From the NCBI GenBank assembly GCA_021397835.1, contig JAJFZO010000345.1, positions 62,001-126,000 on the forward strand: a stretch of DNA of 64,000 nt, in the 5' to 3' direction. Under the pieces are notes generated by a model, which made no database searches, had not been told where the DNA came from, and saw only the letters and a program-made list of their open reading frames with translations. This DNA is from Moringa oleifera. Lineage: Eukaryota > Streptophyta > Magnoliopsida > Brassicales > Moringaceae. The position numbers and the translations under genes were made by a program. Shown in pieces: positions 34,980 through 46,800 of this stretch. Position 1 is the first letter of the stretch. Every line of letters starts with the position of its first letter.

Positions 34980-36650
34980 TTGAGGTGATTCTCAAATCTT
35001 TATGAGGGTACTATCATCCATTTATTGCACGATTGGATTTTATCTCAAACAATGATGTGGTAGAATATGAAGCATGTCTTATAGGCTTAAGAGCCACGAT
35101 AAAAAAGGTGACTTGTATAAAAGCATTTGGAGATTTATCACTATTAATATATAAATAAAAATGCAGTGGATGACCAAAACCAAGAATTAACAAAATACTA
35201 TCCCTTGGTGAAAGAATAAATTATGAACTTTGAGGAAATAACCTTTCACCATTGCTAAGGGAAGAAAATCAAATGGTAGATGCATTAGCAACATTGGCAT
35301 CCATGTTTTAAGTAAACTATCCTTCATTAGTGTTATCGATTGAAATGAGTATTAGAAAGTCACCAACTTACTATGCTTAGCTTGAAAAGATATGCAAGAA
35401 GGACCATGGTCTTATGATATATAAAAATATGTGAAGGACCAGTAATATCCAAAAAATGCTACAAAGAATGTCAAGGAGAAGCCAAGAAAATTAACTGCAA
35501 AATTAATACTATACAGAGATATATTATGTAAGAGAAGTTTCAATCAAACTCTGCTTCATGTGTAGACAAGAATAAATGTATTAAAATTACAAAGGAAATA
35601 CATGAAAGGATGCATGATACTTATGTTATAGACTAAAGATGGCAAGACAGATTATAAGAGCAAGGTATTTTTGGCTAGTCAGGGAAAGAGATTGCATATA
35701 GTATGTAAGAAAATGGCATAAACGTCAGATTTATGGAGACAAAATCCATGCCTCACCATCCCCTCTGCATGTGATGAACTTGCTTTAGCCCATTTCCATG
35801 TGGGGATTTAATGTGATAAGAACAATATCCCCAAAGGAATCAAATGCCATCGCTTCATTTTGGTCTTTATATACTATTTCACTAAGTGGGCAAAAGCTGG
35901 ATCCATTGTCCATGTGGCAAAGGTATCAGTGAATCAATTTTTGCAAAAAGAAAATTATTTATAGTTATGGGCCTATAAAGAGGATTATTTTAGATAATGC
36001 TATTAATTTGAACAACAAGCATATGAAGGAAATTTATGCCCAATTTAACATAAAGCACCATAACACAGATTTGCACGATATGATGGTAACCTAGAAAATG
36101 ATTTATAAAATAATGTAGAAAATGATGGTAACTTACAAAGGTTGGTGTAATATGCTACCATTAGCCTTACATGCATAAAAAACCATAGTAAGAACATCAA
36201 CCGAGGTAACTTTATATTCTCTAGTATATGGCATAAAAGCAATATTGTCAATTGAAATATAAATTTTGTCCTTGAGAATCCTCATAGAAATAAAGCTCGA
36301 AGAGGCCAAATAGGTGAAGGCATGATATAAACAGCTAAATTAATTGATAAAAAGAGATTAAAGGCTATTTGCCATGGGCAACTTTACCAAAGAGAAATTG
36401 AAAGGGCATATAACAAGAAAGTGCATCCTAAACAATTTAAAGAATAAGATCTAGTATTAAAATGTATACCTAAAAAAACAATAGATTCAAAGGGTAAGTG
36501 GGCACCAAATTGGGATGGACCATATGTGGTAAAGAAAGCTTCCCCTACAAGAGCTTTGATTCTACAAGACATCGATGGACAAGAACCACCAAGTCTGATA
36601 AATTCGAATATTGGTACAAAATACTATGCATGAGGGCAAATTCAATAAGG
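34980..36650 (+). pseudogene. Integrase region of the Tat-like element
   Basis: A second RNase-H-like stretch (NDVVEYEACLIGL, QMVDALATLAS) precedes the integrase. The zinc domain reads ARQIIRARYFWLVRERDCIQYVRKWHKRQIYGDK (with the Q from a stop codon), so both zinc cysteines of the usual CHKC are replaced by Trp and Arg. Core motifs follow: PLHVMNLL, IILDNAINLNNKHMKEIYAQFNIKHHN (36005), TSTEVTLYSLVYGIKAILSIEI (36190). The C-terminal part ends with KGKWAP-NWDGPYVVKKA-like and IDGQEPPS segments near 36500-36590. It is dead by multiple stops. Confidence 0.8.
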
Positions 36651-37329
36651 ACTAAATGAGCATCTTTAACTTTCAAATCAAAAGAATTTAGTGCATTAAT
36701 ATGATCATTATTAAGAAAAATTACTATGAGAAAATTTGAAAATAACAAAAAAACTTAGCGATAGATAAAATCAGTCACTAAATAATAACAGATTATCAAA
36801 AAAATTTTGACAAAATTAAAACTTCAACTTAACAACTGATTAGTGACAAACTAGCGATGGAAATTAGTAATCGATATTACTATTTAATTCCAAATTTAAT
36901 TAATTTATATTACTATGTTAAGTATATTAGTGACCTAGTAACAACCAACAATTTATCGTAACATTCATGCCACTCGGATTTAATAGCTTGCACCTTGTAA
37001 GACCCATCAATGGCCACCATTATTTGTGTGGTCTTAACCCATATGCTTACCATTATCTTTCCTTGTAAAGTCAACACTTTTAGATATATATTGATCTAGT
37101 TTTTGTATAATGTAGACATTATCTATACATTATGGGTATATTAATCTAACTTCTAGATATGGGTATGTTAATCCAGCTTCAATGGTCAATGGTATATTAC
37201 TTAGATGTTATGGTAGGTATATTTACTTTTTAATGTTATGGGTAACTTAATGTTATATATGAATATATTGAATTTGTAATGTTATGGGTATATTATGTCT
37301 AACATATATGCGCATATGGATGTTAATGT

Positions 37330-38170
37330 ACATGGGTATATATCTATGAATGTTAATTAATGGGTAACTAGTTTTTAATTAAATTTTAATCAGATGTTAA
37401 GTAGATGATAATAAATTGTTATTTGAGGATAAATGGATGCCAAATATGTAACTAAAAGTTAATTAATCAAATAATTAGATGCCATTAAGTTAATTAGATT
37501 TTTAACAATTCACTAGTTATTAGTTAGGTGTCAATTTGATTAGATGTTAATTATATGATAATTAGTTGTTAATTAATGAGTAATTAGGTGTTAATTAAAG
37601 TTTATGTGATAATGCATTGTTAATTAAAAGGTAATTAGATGTTAGTTAACTAATTAAAAGTCAATTACTTAAGTTGCTATTAATTAATTAATTATATATA
37701 ATTAAATAATTAGATTTGAGTTAAATGTTAATTAGGTAATAATGAGATGTTAATTACAGGATATTTAGATGATACTTAACTAATTAGAAGTTAATTGATT
37801 AGGTAGTTGTTAATAGAAATTAATGTAATTTTAATTAATAACATAATTTATTTATTTTTAATTAATTAATTTGATATTACATAATTGATTAAATGTTAAT
37901 TAATTAATTAGGTGTTAATTAACATATTAGATGCTAGATAGATTTTAATTAGATGTCCTTTATGTTGTAATTATATGTTAATTAAGTAATTTAAATGCTA
38001 ATTAACTAATTAATTAGATGTCACGTAGGTACTAGATTCTAATAAATTATTAGATGTTAGTTTTATGTTAACCAGATAATTAATTAATTTGATGTTAGTT
38101 AATTGATTAGATTTGAATTAGATATGTCACTTAATTGATTAGAATGTGTATTATTATTATGATAATTCAT
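37330..38170. repeat. AT-rich degenerate array in CACTA 3
   Basis: Recurring 'gatgttaattag', 'taattagatg' and 'taattaattaatt' words cover about 0.8 kb. It matches the composition and position of the array at 13130-13960 in CACTA 2. No coding content. Confidence 0.7.
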
Positions 38171-38239
38171 GATAATCACTATCAGTGTAGCTAGTCTTAT
38201 AATATTGATCCCTTAAATACTATTTGAGAATTATTATTG

Positions 38240-39960
38240 AATATTCATTATCGTTCATGTGTTCCACAACATTGACACGAGCATATCTCGCTATACTTCC
38301 TTTAATCAAAGACAATCTAATAAGGCTAGTAATAATATCAGAGAATTATAAGTTGATGATAAAAGATCAAGATCCCACACCACTTTCTAACACACACATC
38401 AGATGATCTACTGATCAATTTAAAGGTATGTCATGTTTTATTCAGTTTATGTAAAGTAATTTAGTGTGCACTAAATATTACTTTATGTTTTTTATTATAA
38501 TGTACACCATGTCAGATGACCATTAGTAATATAGCTCATGTTGTGGCCCATGGATTTGTTTTCATTGATCCTGCCATGAATAAGACGATCCATGGGCATG
38601 ACATGATCGAGGGTAACGTCAAGTCCAAATGACCATAGCTGTAAAGCCTGATGCTCACTTGTCTCAACCAGTTCCTGACACTGACATGCTTATTATATCT
38701 CAAGTTATTAGGATACATGTTGCTTGGCCATCATAGTGGATTGTTGGTCTTAGATTATAGGTAATACAATATCGTGATATGTATTATTTTCATCTAATTT
38801 AAGAATGAATTATTATGATGATATATTTGCTTTTTCATAAGAGTTATTTAAATCAGCACTGTCTCATATTGTACATGAATAGGATGTAAAGTCTATTTGA
38901 AAATCGATCAGGTTTCATTATCATTATGTGTTTCATGCTATAAATGTAGATATGACGATAATCATTCTACTAAGCGCAAAGATTTTTGGTTCTGAAAGCA
39001 TGATATATATTTGCAGGTACAACTTTATTACATGGAGGAGTTAAGTGTTACCATCATACAAGCTTACATCGAATATGTCTCTCACATTTTTTTACTATAT
39101 GTATATTTCTTAGTCATGCTCTTTTTCTATGATGCAGGAAACTTCATAAAGACATATTGGTCACACATGCTCTCAATAGCAAATATATATTTATTGATCC
39201 CATGGTGGTATCGACAAAGAGTTGTAATAACATTAAAGAGCAAGCTTGATATCTTGCTAGAAGGATGGCACAAGTAGCATATGATGGAGGTTTTGTAATG
39301 CTTCCTATAATGCCAAGTAAGTTGAAATAAAATTTTAATAACAAACAACGTAGAGCACATTGGATATTGACCGTCATGACCTAATTTTTATCAATACGTA
39401 ATTTTTGATCCTTTGGAGCATGATGATCGAAATGACATGAAAACTCTAATTAAAACGTCAGTTAATTAATATTTATTAAAGTTGTATCTTGATTAGAATA
39501 GCTATAATTATATATGACTATTATTTATCTTTTAGTACTTTGAAGATGTATGTAATGATTCTATGCCCTTGGGTTTTTGAAGAAAAATTTTAAAAGTTTC
39601 ATTGCTTAGGTATTTATAATGTAATAAAAGTTCGTGTTTCTTATTAATCTTTTTAAATTTTATTCATTATTTGACATTTTCATTGTTTAAGTGTAATGTC
39701 CATAATAACTTTTTGATGTTGAGTGTAATTATTATAGCATGGCGTAAATGAAAGACATCATAGGAAGATATAGTGATACTATCCCTTGTACAAAACTGTA
39801 AGTTGTTTGATAAATATTTAATTAGTTGATGCATTTAATATAAAGAATTATTGGATTTACTTATTTTTCTTAAAAATGCAACTGAATGATAAAAACACAT
39901 ATGCCTAATCAAAAATAAATAAGGTGAGAAAAGAGTATTGTGAGTACATTTTGACAAAAT
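38240..39960 (+). pseudogene. CACTA second ORF remnant with Ulp1-like protease part
   Basis: Parallel to 18060-19560 of CACTA 2. The first match is MTISNIAHVVAHGFVFIDPAMNK (about 38515, initial residues by reading through), then CSYYMEELSVTIIQAYI near 39020 and the DPMVVS segment near 39190. The catalytic histidine motif HWILTVM is intact (CAT at 39358-39360). The catalytic cysteine is retained in VECNYY (TGT at 39724-39726). Stops follow each motif, so it does not make a full protein. Transposase_24-like and TNP2 parts are absent. Confidence 0.65.
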
Positions 39961-40129
39961 TTGAAAGAAAAAGGTGAATAGGTTATTTTGTGTATTCATT
40001 ATTTTATATATTAGAATGATTGTAATATATTGTACATGTTTTTCGCTTATATTAATGTAACAGTTTGAATGATTATTTAGATTCTTTGAATGAATCTTTT
40101 ATGTGACAATATTTTGGTATATTGTTGAG

Positions 40130-40570
40130 AGGGTATGATTCTTGAATGTATATTGAAGATAAGATTTTTTACATTAATGTTGTATTATAATGTTAAGGAA
40201 ATGATAAAAATGTGTTGATGTATAATGGAGTGTGGTTTTGTTGTATCATTGTTGTGGTTAAATGATGAAGAAGTGATAAAGGTGTCGATGTTTATTAGAG
40301 TATAGTTTCGATGTATCATGGTCATGTTATAATGATGAAGATATGATTTGATATTTGAGAAATAATGGACTAGTTTTCTTATATCATTATTGTGGTTAAA
40401 TGATGAAGAAATGATGAAGATGTTAATTTATATTCGAGGGTGATTTTGATGTATCATTATTGTGGTATAATGATAAAGATGTCATTTGGTATTGATACAT
40501 ATTAGAGTGTTGTTTTGGTATATCATTATAGTGGTATAATGCAAAATTGATGAAACTGTTGACTATACGT
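40130..40570. repeat. 3' repeat of CACTA 3, units of about 70 bp
   Basis: At least five diverged units share 'tgatgtatcattattgtggt' and 'aatgatgaag'. They correspond to the array at 19830-20230 in CACTA 2. Confidence 0.7.
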
Positions 40571-40799
40571 ATTGGAGTGTGATATTATATATATATATAT
40601 AGGTTGAATGTGATTAATGTCAATGCATGGTTTATTTGGAATGGTTCACATTTGATAAGATTTGGAATATTAATATTATCAATTGTAAAGCAATTTCTAT
40701 TGTAATTAATTCTTAAAAATATAAATTACAATTTATGGATATAAAAATAAATTTAAAAAATTAATATTTAAATTAATAAATTATATTTTGAAAAATACC

Positions 40800-41277
40800 T
40801 TTTACTCTTTATCGTTGATCGATCCATGACTAATGTTAAAGATTGATAAACAATTTTAAACAATAAACATAATTTTTTTCTTTTTCATATAAATTTAAAA
40901 CCTTTCTTTCCTTAAGGATCTAATGTCTATTTCCATTGATCGACATTAAATCCTTTTATGCGTTTTAACTTCAATCACTTATGATTGACGTTAAAACTTT
41001 TCAATGGGCATTTAATGTTAGTTTTATGTGACCAACGTTAAATCCTCAACTATCAATTTTTTACTTTTGAATTAAAATTTAAAATACATTAGATCATAAT
41101 TTTGAAATCATCATCTAAATAATATACAACTTTCAAGAAATAGGATATTAGATGATGATTTTTTGCAACCATCATCTTTTGATCAAGATTTTTAACGTCG
41201 CTTATTTAGACGTTGGTTTTGCAATCGTCAAGAAAGACCTATTTTAACCATCAAGAAAAGCCTATTTTATTTTAGAG
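40800..41277. repeat. Subterminal region of CACTA 3
   Basis: It contains palindromic words 'attagatgatgat ... catcatctaa' (41150-41185), 'gacgttaaaa', and 'aacgtcgcttatttagacgttgg' (41195-41220). The first type matches CACTA 2; the second resembles the repeats at 10490-10680. The mixture hints at recombination or a shared ancestor. Confidence 0.55.
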
Positions 41278-41289
41278 AAAGATTTTATT

Positions 41290-43130
41290 AATTTTTTTTT
41301 AAAATAATCAATATTTCACATTAAGTTCATAGTTGAAGACATCTTGTGCTCTCTGATACATAATTAATATTTTGTTAAAGAAAACCTCTATTTCTGCTGG
41401 TTGTGAGTGTTCAAAACTTCCCTAATGCTTATAAATCTCTTTGTATATGTTTGTAGCATTTATGTTGCTAACTCTACTTACATATATAGGGCATCAAGAT
41501 TCTCTATCATTTGTTTATATCTTTCTTGGTCTTAACACCATTGAAAGAAAATTTTCTTAGCATTATTTCTCCATACTTCAGCATTCATTTTGAATTTCTT
41601 TAATTCGACCTTCAATAGGTATTGATACATCATCCTTATTAGTTGATTCAACTTAAATGTGTACTCCTCTTCTCTTTGTTGATACAGCCTCATTTCTTTT
41701 ACCTGTTCTTATTTGCGGAGATGATTCTTTGAAGCTTTATATTTTCTTTTTCTGTCTTATATAAGGCTTTAGCTTTTCTTTTTAGTTCTTTATGTATCTC
41801 CATACTCTCATTCATGAATAAGTCCCTTTCTTTTCTTATCTCTTCTATTTCTTGAACCTTTCTTCACTTTTCTCTGTCATTTTTTGATTTTGACTTTTGA
41901 AGTAGAAGGTTTTTAGTTCCTTAATTTCAAATAAAGCTTCCTTATTTTCTTTTAAAGCTTTCTTAGCAATTTCTTCTTGAATGTAAACCTTGTATTTTAA
42001 AATTGATATTTTTTATTTCCATTTAGACCTTCAGCTTCTTAAGATTCTTTCTTTTGAAAATGTTCAGCTTATACTTGTCTTGAATTCGAGAAAGAGGTTT
42101 TGACTAGAGGTAACCATGTTGATGGGACTACTTCCTGAATTCTACTCTTCTTCCAAATGATGCATGTGATTGTAGTACTATCCACCCATTTGCTTTTCAG
42201 TATCAGATAGGGCGCTTTTTAAGCTTGTTTGATCTAGTCTATTTTATCTACCGAACGTTCTTTATCATACTTGAACATTCCTTCAACTAATTCTTATAAG
42301 ACCAGCACACATTGTTTCATACCCATCTACCTTAGTATTGCCAATGATGTGGACTTGATCCCTCCCTATATTTTAAGCAAAGCATAGAATAAATTCTTTT
42401 GCTTTACATAGAATAGCCTTGCATGAAATCTAGGGATACCATTGCATTCGTTCTTCTGTCAGGTTGGACAAGTTTTTTGCCCACTCGTACATGTTCGTAT
42501 TTTCATTTTTGCCTCCTTCATGAAATGTCTTTATCAGATGCTGTTGAACTTTGGGTATTTTTCCATTTATTTTGAGATGGCTTTTAAGCCATATGGAGAG
42601 TAGATGAATCCTTCATAGCAAATATCCTGCCTTATTCCTCCTATAGTGTCCCAAGGACCTTAGAGTTTTTGCCAATATTATTGGGACTGTATTTACTCCA
42701 TGAAGATATGCCATCAAGAAGTCCACCACTAAAACTTCCACTCGGTCTTACACTTTAGGGAATATTAGAAGCCCATAGATCGCCAATGCTAGTCCTTTTC
42801 TTCCTGACTCCTCCCTTATGTGTTTTTTAATATAGAAGAAGAGGAACTCTTATGTAACATAACCGAGGGCTCTCCAATGATGAATAGCTTTTTCAGCTTT
42901 AGCTTTGCATATCCCCTAAAAGTTTCCCACGTGCTTATCATCTAATATCTTTTTTTTACTTATATATGATTCATAGTGCTTTATTGGCTTTAGCCCTAAT
43001 AATAAGGTGTACTCTTCCAAAGTCAGCATTAGATAACATCCCCTGAAACTAAAATGTTGGTGCAAAGGGTTCCAAAAATGGACTACCGCTCTAATTAGGG
43101 ATTCTTCCATTAGAGCTTTGAGAAATGCCC
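41290..43130 (-). pseudogene. DUF7745-type N-terminal ORF of a Tat/Ogre-like retrotransposon
   Basis: On the minus strand it starts near 43125 with SLIRAVVHFWNPLHQHFSF and LTLEEYTLLLGLKP (a plant-mobile-domain-like start). It goes on through LALAIYGLLIFPKV (about 42800), NTVPIILAKTLRSLGHYRR (about 42690) and IHLLSIWLKSHLKINGK (42600) to ENTNMYEWAKNLSNLTEERMQWYP (about 42480). From 42100 to 41500 a long Lys/Glu-rich coiled coil follows, ending with EVWRNNAKKIFFQW. This order is the ORF upstream of gag-pol in Ogre/Tat-type elements. Stops and frameshifts are many. The left end is cut by CACTA 3. The domain name is from recognition of the pattern. Confidence 0.6.
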
Positions 43131-43429
43131 AGTATACCTATATTCATCATCGAATTTCTTCTACTTTTCTTCATTCATCATCTCTTACAATAAGGTGAAT
43201 TCTGCTAAACTGCCTTTCCTTATTACCAATTTAACTTCAGCCTGTAACTGACTTTTAATATCCAAGCCATCTCCCTTCTTTTATTGTTCTTTCTCAAACC
43301 AACATAAGATACCATCAGATTTAACTAAGACTAGTGAAATCCTCCTGTTTCTATGAAATCAATAAAAGAATATATCATAAAAAGATGAATTTTTAGCTGA
43401 TATAAAACATAATAATTCAACATGTGCTT

Positions 43430-43889
43430 TCCTATTTGGTTTATTTTTGTAATCTTAAACATGGCTCTATCTTAAGTTAAATACATGCATTGGCTAGGTG
43501 GATAAAGACCGGCTTTTAAAGGTTCTTAGCTTCCCTTCATCGGACTAATGAGAGTTCCATATGACTTGTTATTATTGCGTCCAAGATTACTAACATGTCC
43601 TTAGTTCCATATGAGTGAAATATTTCATCAGCTTTGCGGAGGAGGGATTTCCTCTCGAAAGCATGGCTGCACATATTTCCCCTTAAAGGTAAAGCTTGTG
43701 TTTAGAGCTTGTGTTATGCTTTGTTGTGTATGCTTATCTCATGAATAGTTATTAAAAGCAAAAAAAAAAAAAAAAAAACATAAGCAAGAAAGTAAAGCAT
43801 AAATTAAAGTAGGAAGAAAATAAAAATATTTGCCCTAACGTTTTATGAAACTAGAGATTCTAGGTTTGATCCTTAGTGGAGTCGCGAGT
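43430..43889 (-). other. Primer-binding site and leader after LTR copy 2
   Basis: Directly after the LTR end at 43890, the minus strand reads 'ctcgcgactccactaagga'. This is close to the tRNA-Arg-type primer site ('tggcgactccgctgggga') used by Tat/Ogre elements. The leader that follows, to about 43430, is similar along its length to 51290-51713, which follows LTR copy 3. A poly-A run lies near 43760-43778. Confidence 0.65.
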
Positions 43890-46800
43890 TGTTATGATCA
43901 AGGTTTCAACTGAGGAGACTTACGATGTGAGAAAATATTAGGGGTCACCATAAATCTTATTAGGTGCAATTTGTCACCATCTTAAAATAAGGCTAACTAG
44001 TTTTTCAAAAAAATAAAGTTTTAGGTTCGAGAGTTAGTTATGGTTAGGAAAAGATTAGCACCCCAAATGCCTAAAAATTGGTACCATTTTAATTTTTTTA
44101 TTAAAAAAATAATTTTAAAAATATTTTGGTTGAAGTACTCAAAAATTTTTATTTCATTTTGATTTATCAAAACATTTTCTAAGGAGAAAAGAGTAGTTTG
44201 CACTTATTCACCTTCATTCTTCTTCAAAGTATGGGTTAAAAATCATATATATAATATATTTTCTTAAGAAGGATTTTACTATGAAAGCATTTATATATCA
44301 TGATGTAACTATAAATATTAAATAGATTAAAATATATAACCTCACAGGAATCCAATGATATCTCAGTTTAAGTAATTTTAATTAAGAAAATAAATAACTT
44401 ATAGTAATTCAAGCAAATAGTCTTTATACCTCTTAAGGTTGCTTACACTTTTTATAGATTTCTTCCTTTCTTCCATACAATTGGATACAAGATTTCAATT
44501 GAAAACTCTTCTAATCAGAAATGAAAGCTTCTACTAAATTTAAAGAAACTGGAGAAGGTTTTTCTAAGAGTGCTATGAGTGTTTTGCAAGTATAAAGGAG
44601 AGCTCTTTTCTATGAGTACGAATGTGTGAATAAGCATGAATGCGAATGATGCTAATGTCCCCAAATGCAAGCTTCAACAACTATGTATAGATCTTTATTA
44701 GTGTAGGTTAGCAGTGAATGGCGAGCAAATCAAAAAAGTGCAGTGTGCCTAAACAAATTCTACCTCTAGACCTCAATGGAGTTGGCTCTACTTCAAGAGG
44801 TCTTTCAAGACTTTGTCAAAGTGCATTTGCTTATTTTGAGTTGATTTTCTCACTCTTCGATCTCATCTGAATGCAATAATGTCTTCAATTCTATCTATTC
44901 TTACCTAGGTTGTCCAAAAATAGGTTTAACCTGTATCTCTTACCATGTCACTTAATTCTCCTAATCTTAGACTTTATTCCAGTTTTCGATAGCAAGCTTT
45001 AGTCTTTCCATGCATTTCAACCTTCTCTGTAAGATTTTTGAACTAAAACTCATCTTGTGGCCAAGGAATTTAGCTTGAACTAATTTACACATTTTGCTAC
45101 CTTCAAGCAAACTACCATGTAAACGGCCTAGCTGCCATGTGTGAAGCTTCTACTAACTAGGTAGGTCCACCTCCATTCATTTGCTACCAAATCAATGCTC
45201 CTAGCCACATCACCAGAATGATGTGGTAACATTTCTAAATGACGTCTTGCCACATCAATTAATGAGGGATAAGCAGTGAGCTTTTACTCTGTTATGCATC
45301 AGTGTCACCCATTAGCATCCTATCACATCAATTAATGAAAAGGTGAGTAGGCACAGCTCCGACCTACCATTTCGTCAATGTCACCCATTGATGCCTTGCC
45401 AAGTGGATTCACATGCCACATCAATCACTCCATCCATTGTTAACAGCTACTTTTGCCTTGTTAGCAGAGGCACACATTCACGTTGTGCCACATCAGCTCG
45501 TCATGCCACGTCAATAATATCGCTAATTCTTCGTGACAACTCTCCTTAATGGCTAATTCTTCTTAAAATGTTATCTTTTCACTTTGCCAAATCCTCCTTA
45601 TAGTTGCCTTTATTCTTCTGCTCTAAAAACCTTTTTTTGATCCCTCTAAGCTTTATGAATTCCCTCAAGGCGAGTCTCTTTTCCTTACAGCAGAGCTTTT
45701 TCTCTCTCTAGGTGAATTTCACTCTTTTTGTTCTTTTTTTCTTGTATACTCTAGCTTACCATGGAATTTATAAGTAGCTTAATGATTACCAATAGGGATT
45801 TAGTTAGGATTAAGAAAGCTTGTAGGATCCCCACCTTGGTAGGGATGATGATATAACCCTGGCCTACAAAGCTAGGTGCTTTTTATGTATTTGAGGAATG
45901 TCACATAAGAGGCTTGAGACTTTCTCTGAACACTATGTTTAGAGAGATCTGTAACAATTATAAAGTGTCTCTCTTTCAGCTTATTCCCAATTCCTAGAGG
46001 ATATTGGTTGTTTTCCTTTGTAGGTGCTTAGATTTAGGAATCATAGAATTATCACCTCTAATGTTTTCTAGATTTCTCAAACTAAAGTAATTGAAAACTA
46101 CCTAGAACACCATAACAAATTTTGGCATTTCTTTTCCAAGAGACCTTCCCTCTTTGTTTTTAATTTTCCAAAGGTAGTGAAATATTACAGATAATCATAT
46201 TTGTAGGTGCTTAGGAATAGAATTTCTACTAGGATTAAACTAGTAGACTCTTTTAAACTAAGGTTATGGTAGTGACACCATCCTCTTTTAGTCTCTTAGT
46301 ACTTCTAAATAGATTCTGGCAAGAAGTAAAAAGACTCTACTCATGTCAATATACTTTGATGATGACTCGATAGCTAGAGTACACTCTTACCTAGTTTCTC
46401 AAGAGCTTGTCGTTAGATCAACTTCTAGAGAACTTTCTAACCTACCTCTCATACTATCTTCTAAAGTAGTAAATTCTCCTTTAGAGTTTACCTTAGTACA
46501 CTCCTCCTCTACCCTACCTAGCCTTTCTTCTCCCATGAAGAAACCTCTTCTTAAAAATGCTATTAACCCTCTTCCCATAGATCGATGAGTCAAAGTCTCC
46601 ATCATCAGGTCATTTAGTTTTTACTATGATATGAATTTGATGCTTTTGATAGACAATGTTTGACTTTTTTTTATTTTATTTTTTATTTTTTTTGTAGATA
46701 ATTTCCTAATGATGCTTAAGGATGGAAAAAGAAACTTTAAAGAAGTGGTAGAGGTAGCTGAGAAGACACCTTCAGGCTCCTCTAGAAGTAATAATGTTGT

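Larger units (their letters stand above)
29171..36700 (+). mobile_element. Tat-like Ty3/Gypsy retrotransposon, decayed, plus strand
   Basis: The order gag-like ORF, protease, reverse transcriptase, RNase H, integrase (PR-RT-RH-INT) is that of Ty3/Gypsy, and the pol motifs match the Tat/Ogre group. No 5' LTR or primer-binding site is recognised on the left. The right end runs into CACTA 3 before an LTR is seen. Every domain carries stops or lost catalytic residues. Its strand is opposite to the long-LTR element at 41.3-53.2 kb, so the two are separate insertions or one has been inverted. Confidence 0.75.
36722..41277 (+). mobile_element. CACTA transposon 3, internal-deletion derivative
   Basis: The left edge 'tactatgagaaaat' at 36722 looks like a decayed CACTATGAG start. 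The right edge 'tagag' at 41273-41277 looks like a decayed TAGTG. No matching 3-bp duplication is seen, so the edges are approximate. Inside it keeps the AT-rich array, the second ORF (Ulp1-like) and the 3' repeat of CACTA 2, in the same order. The whole TNP2 transposase is missing between about 38240 and 38480. It could only have moved with help from a full-length relative. Confidence 0.6.
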
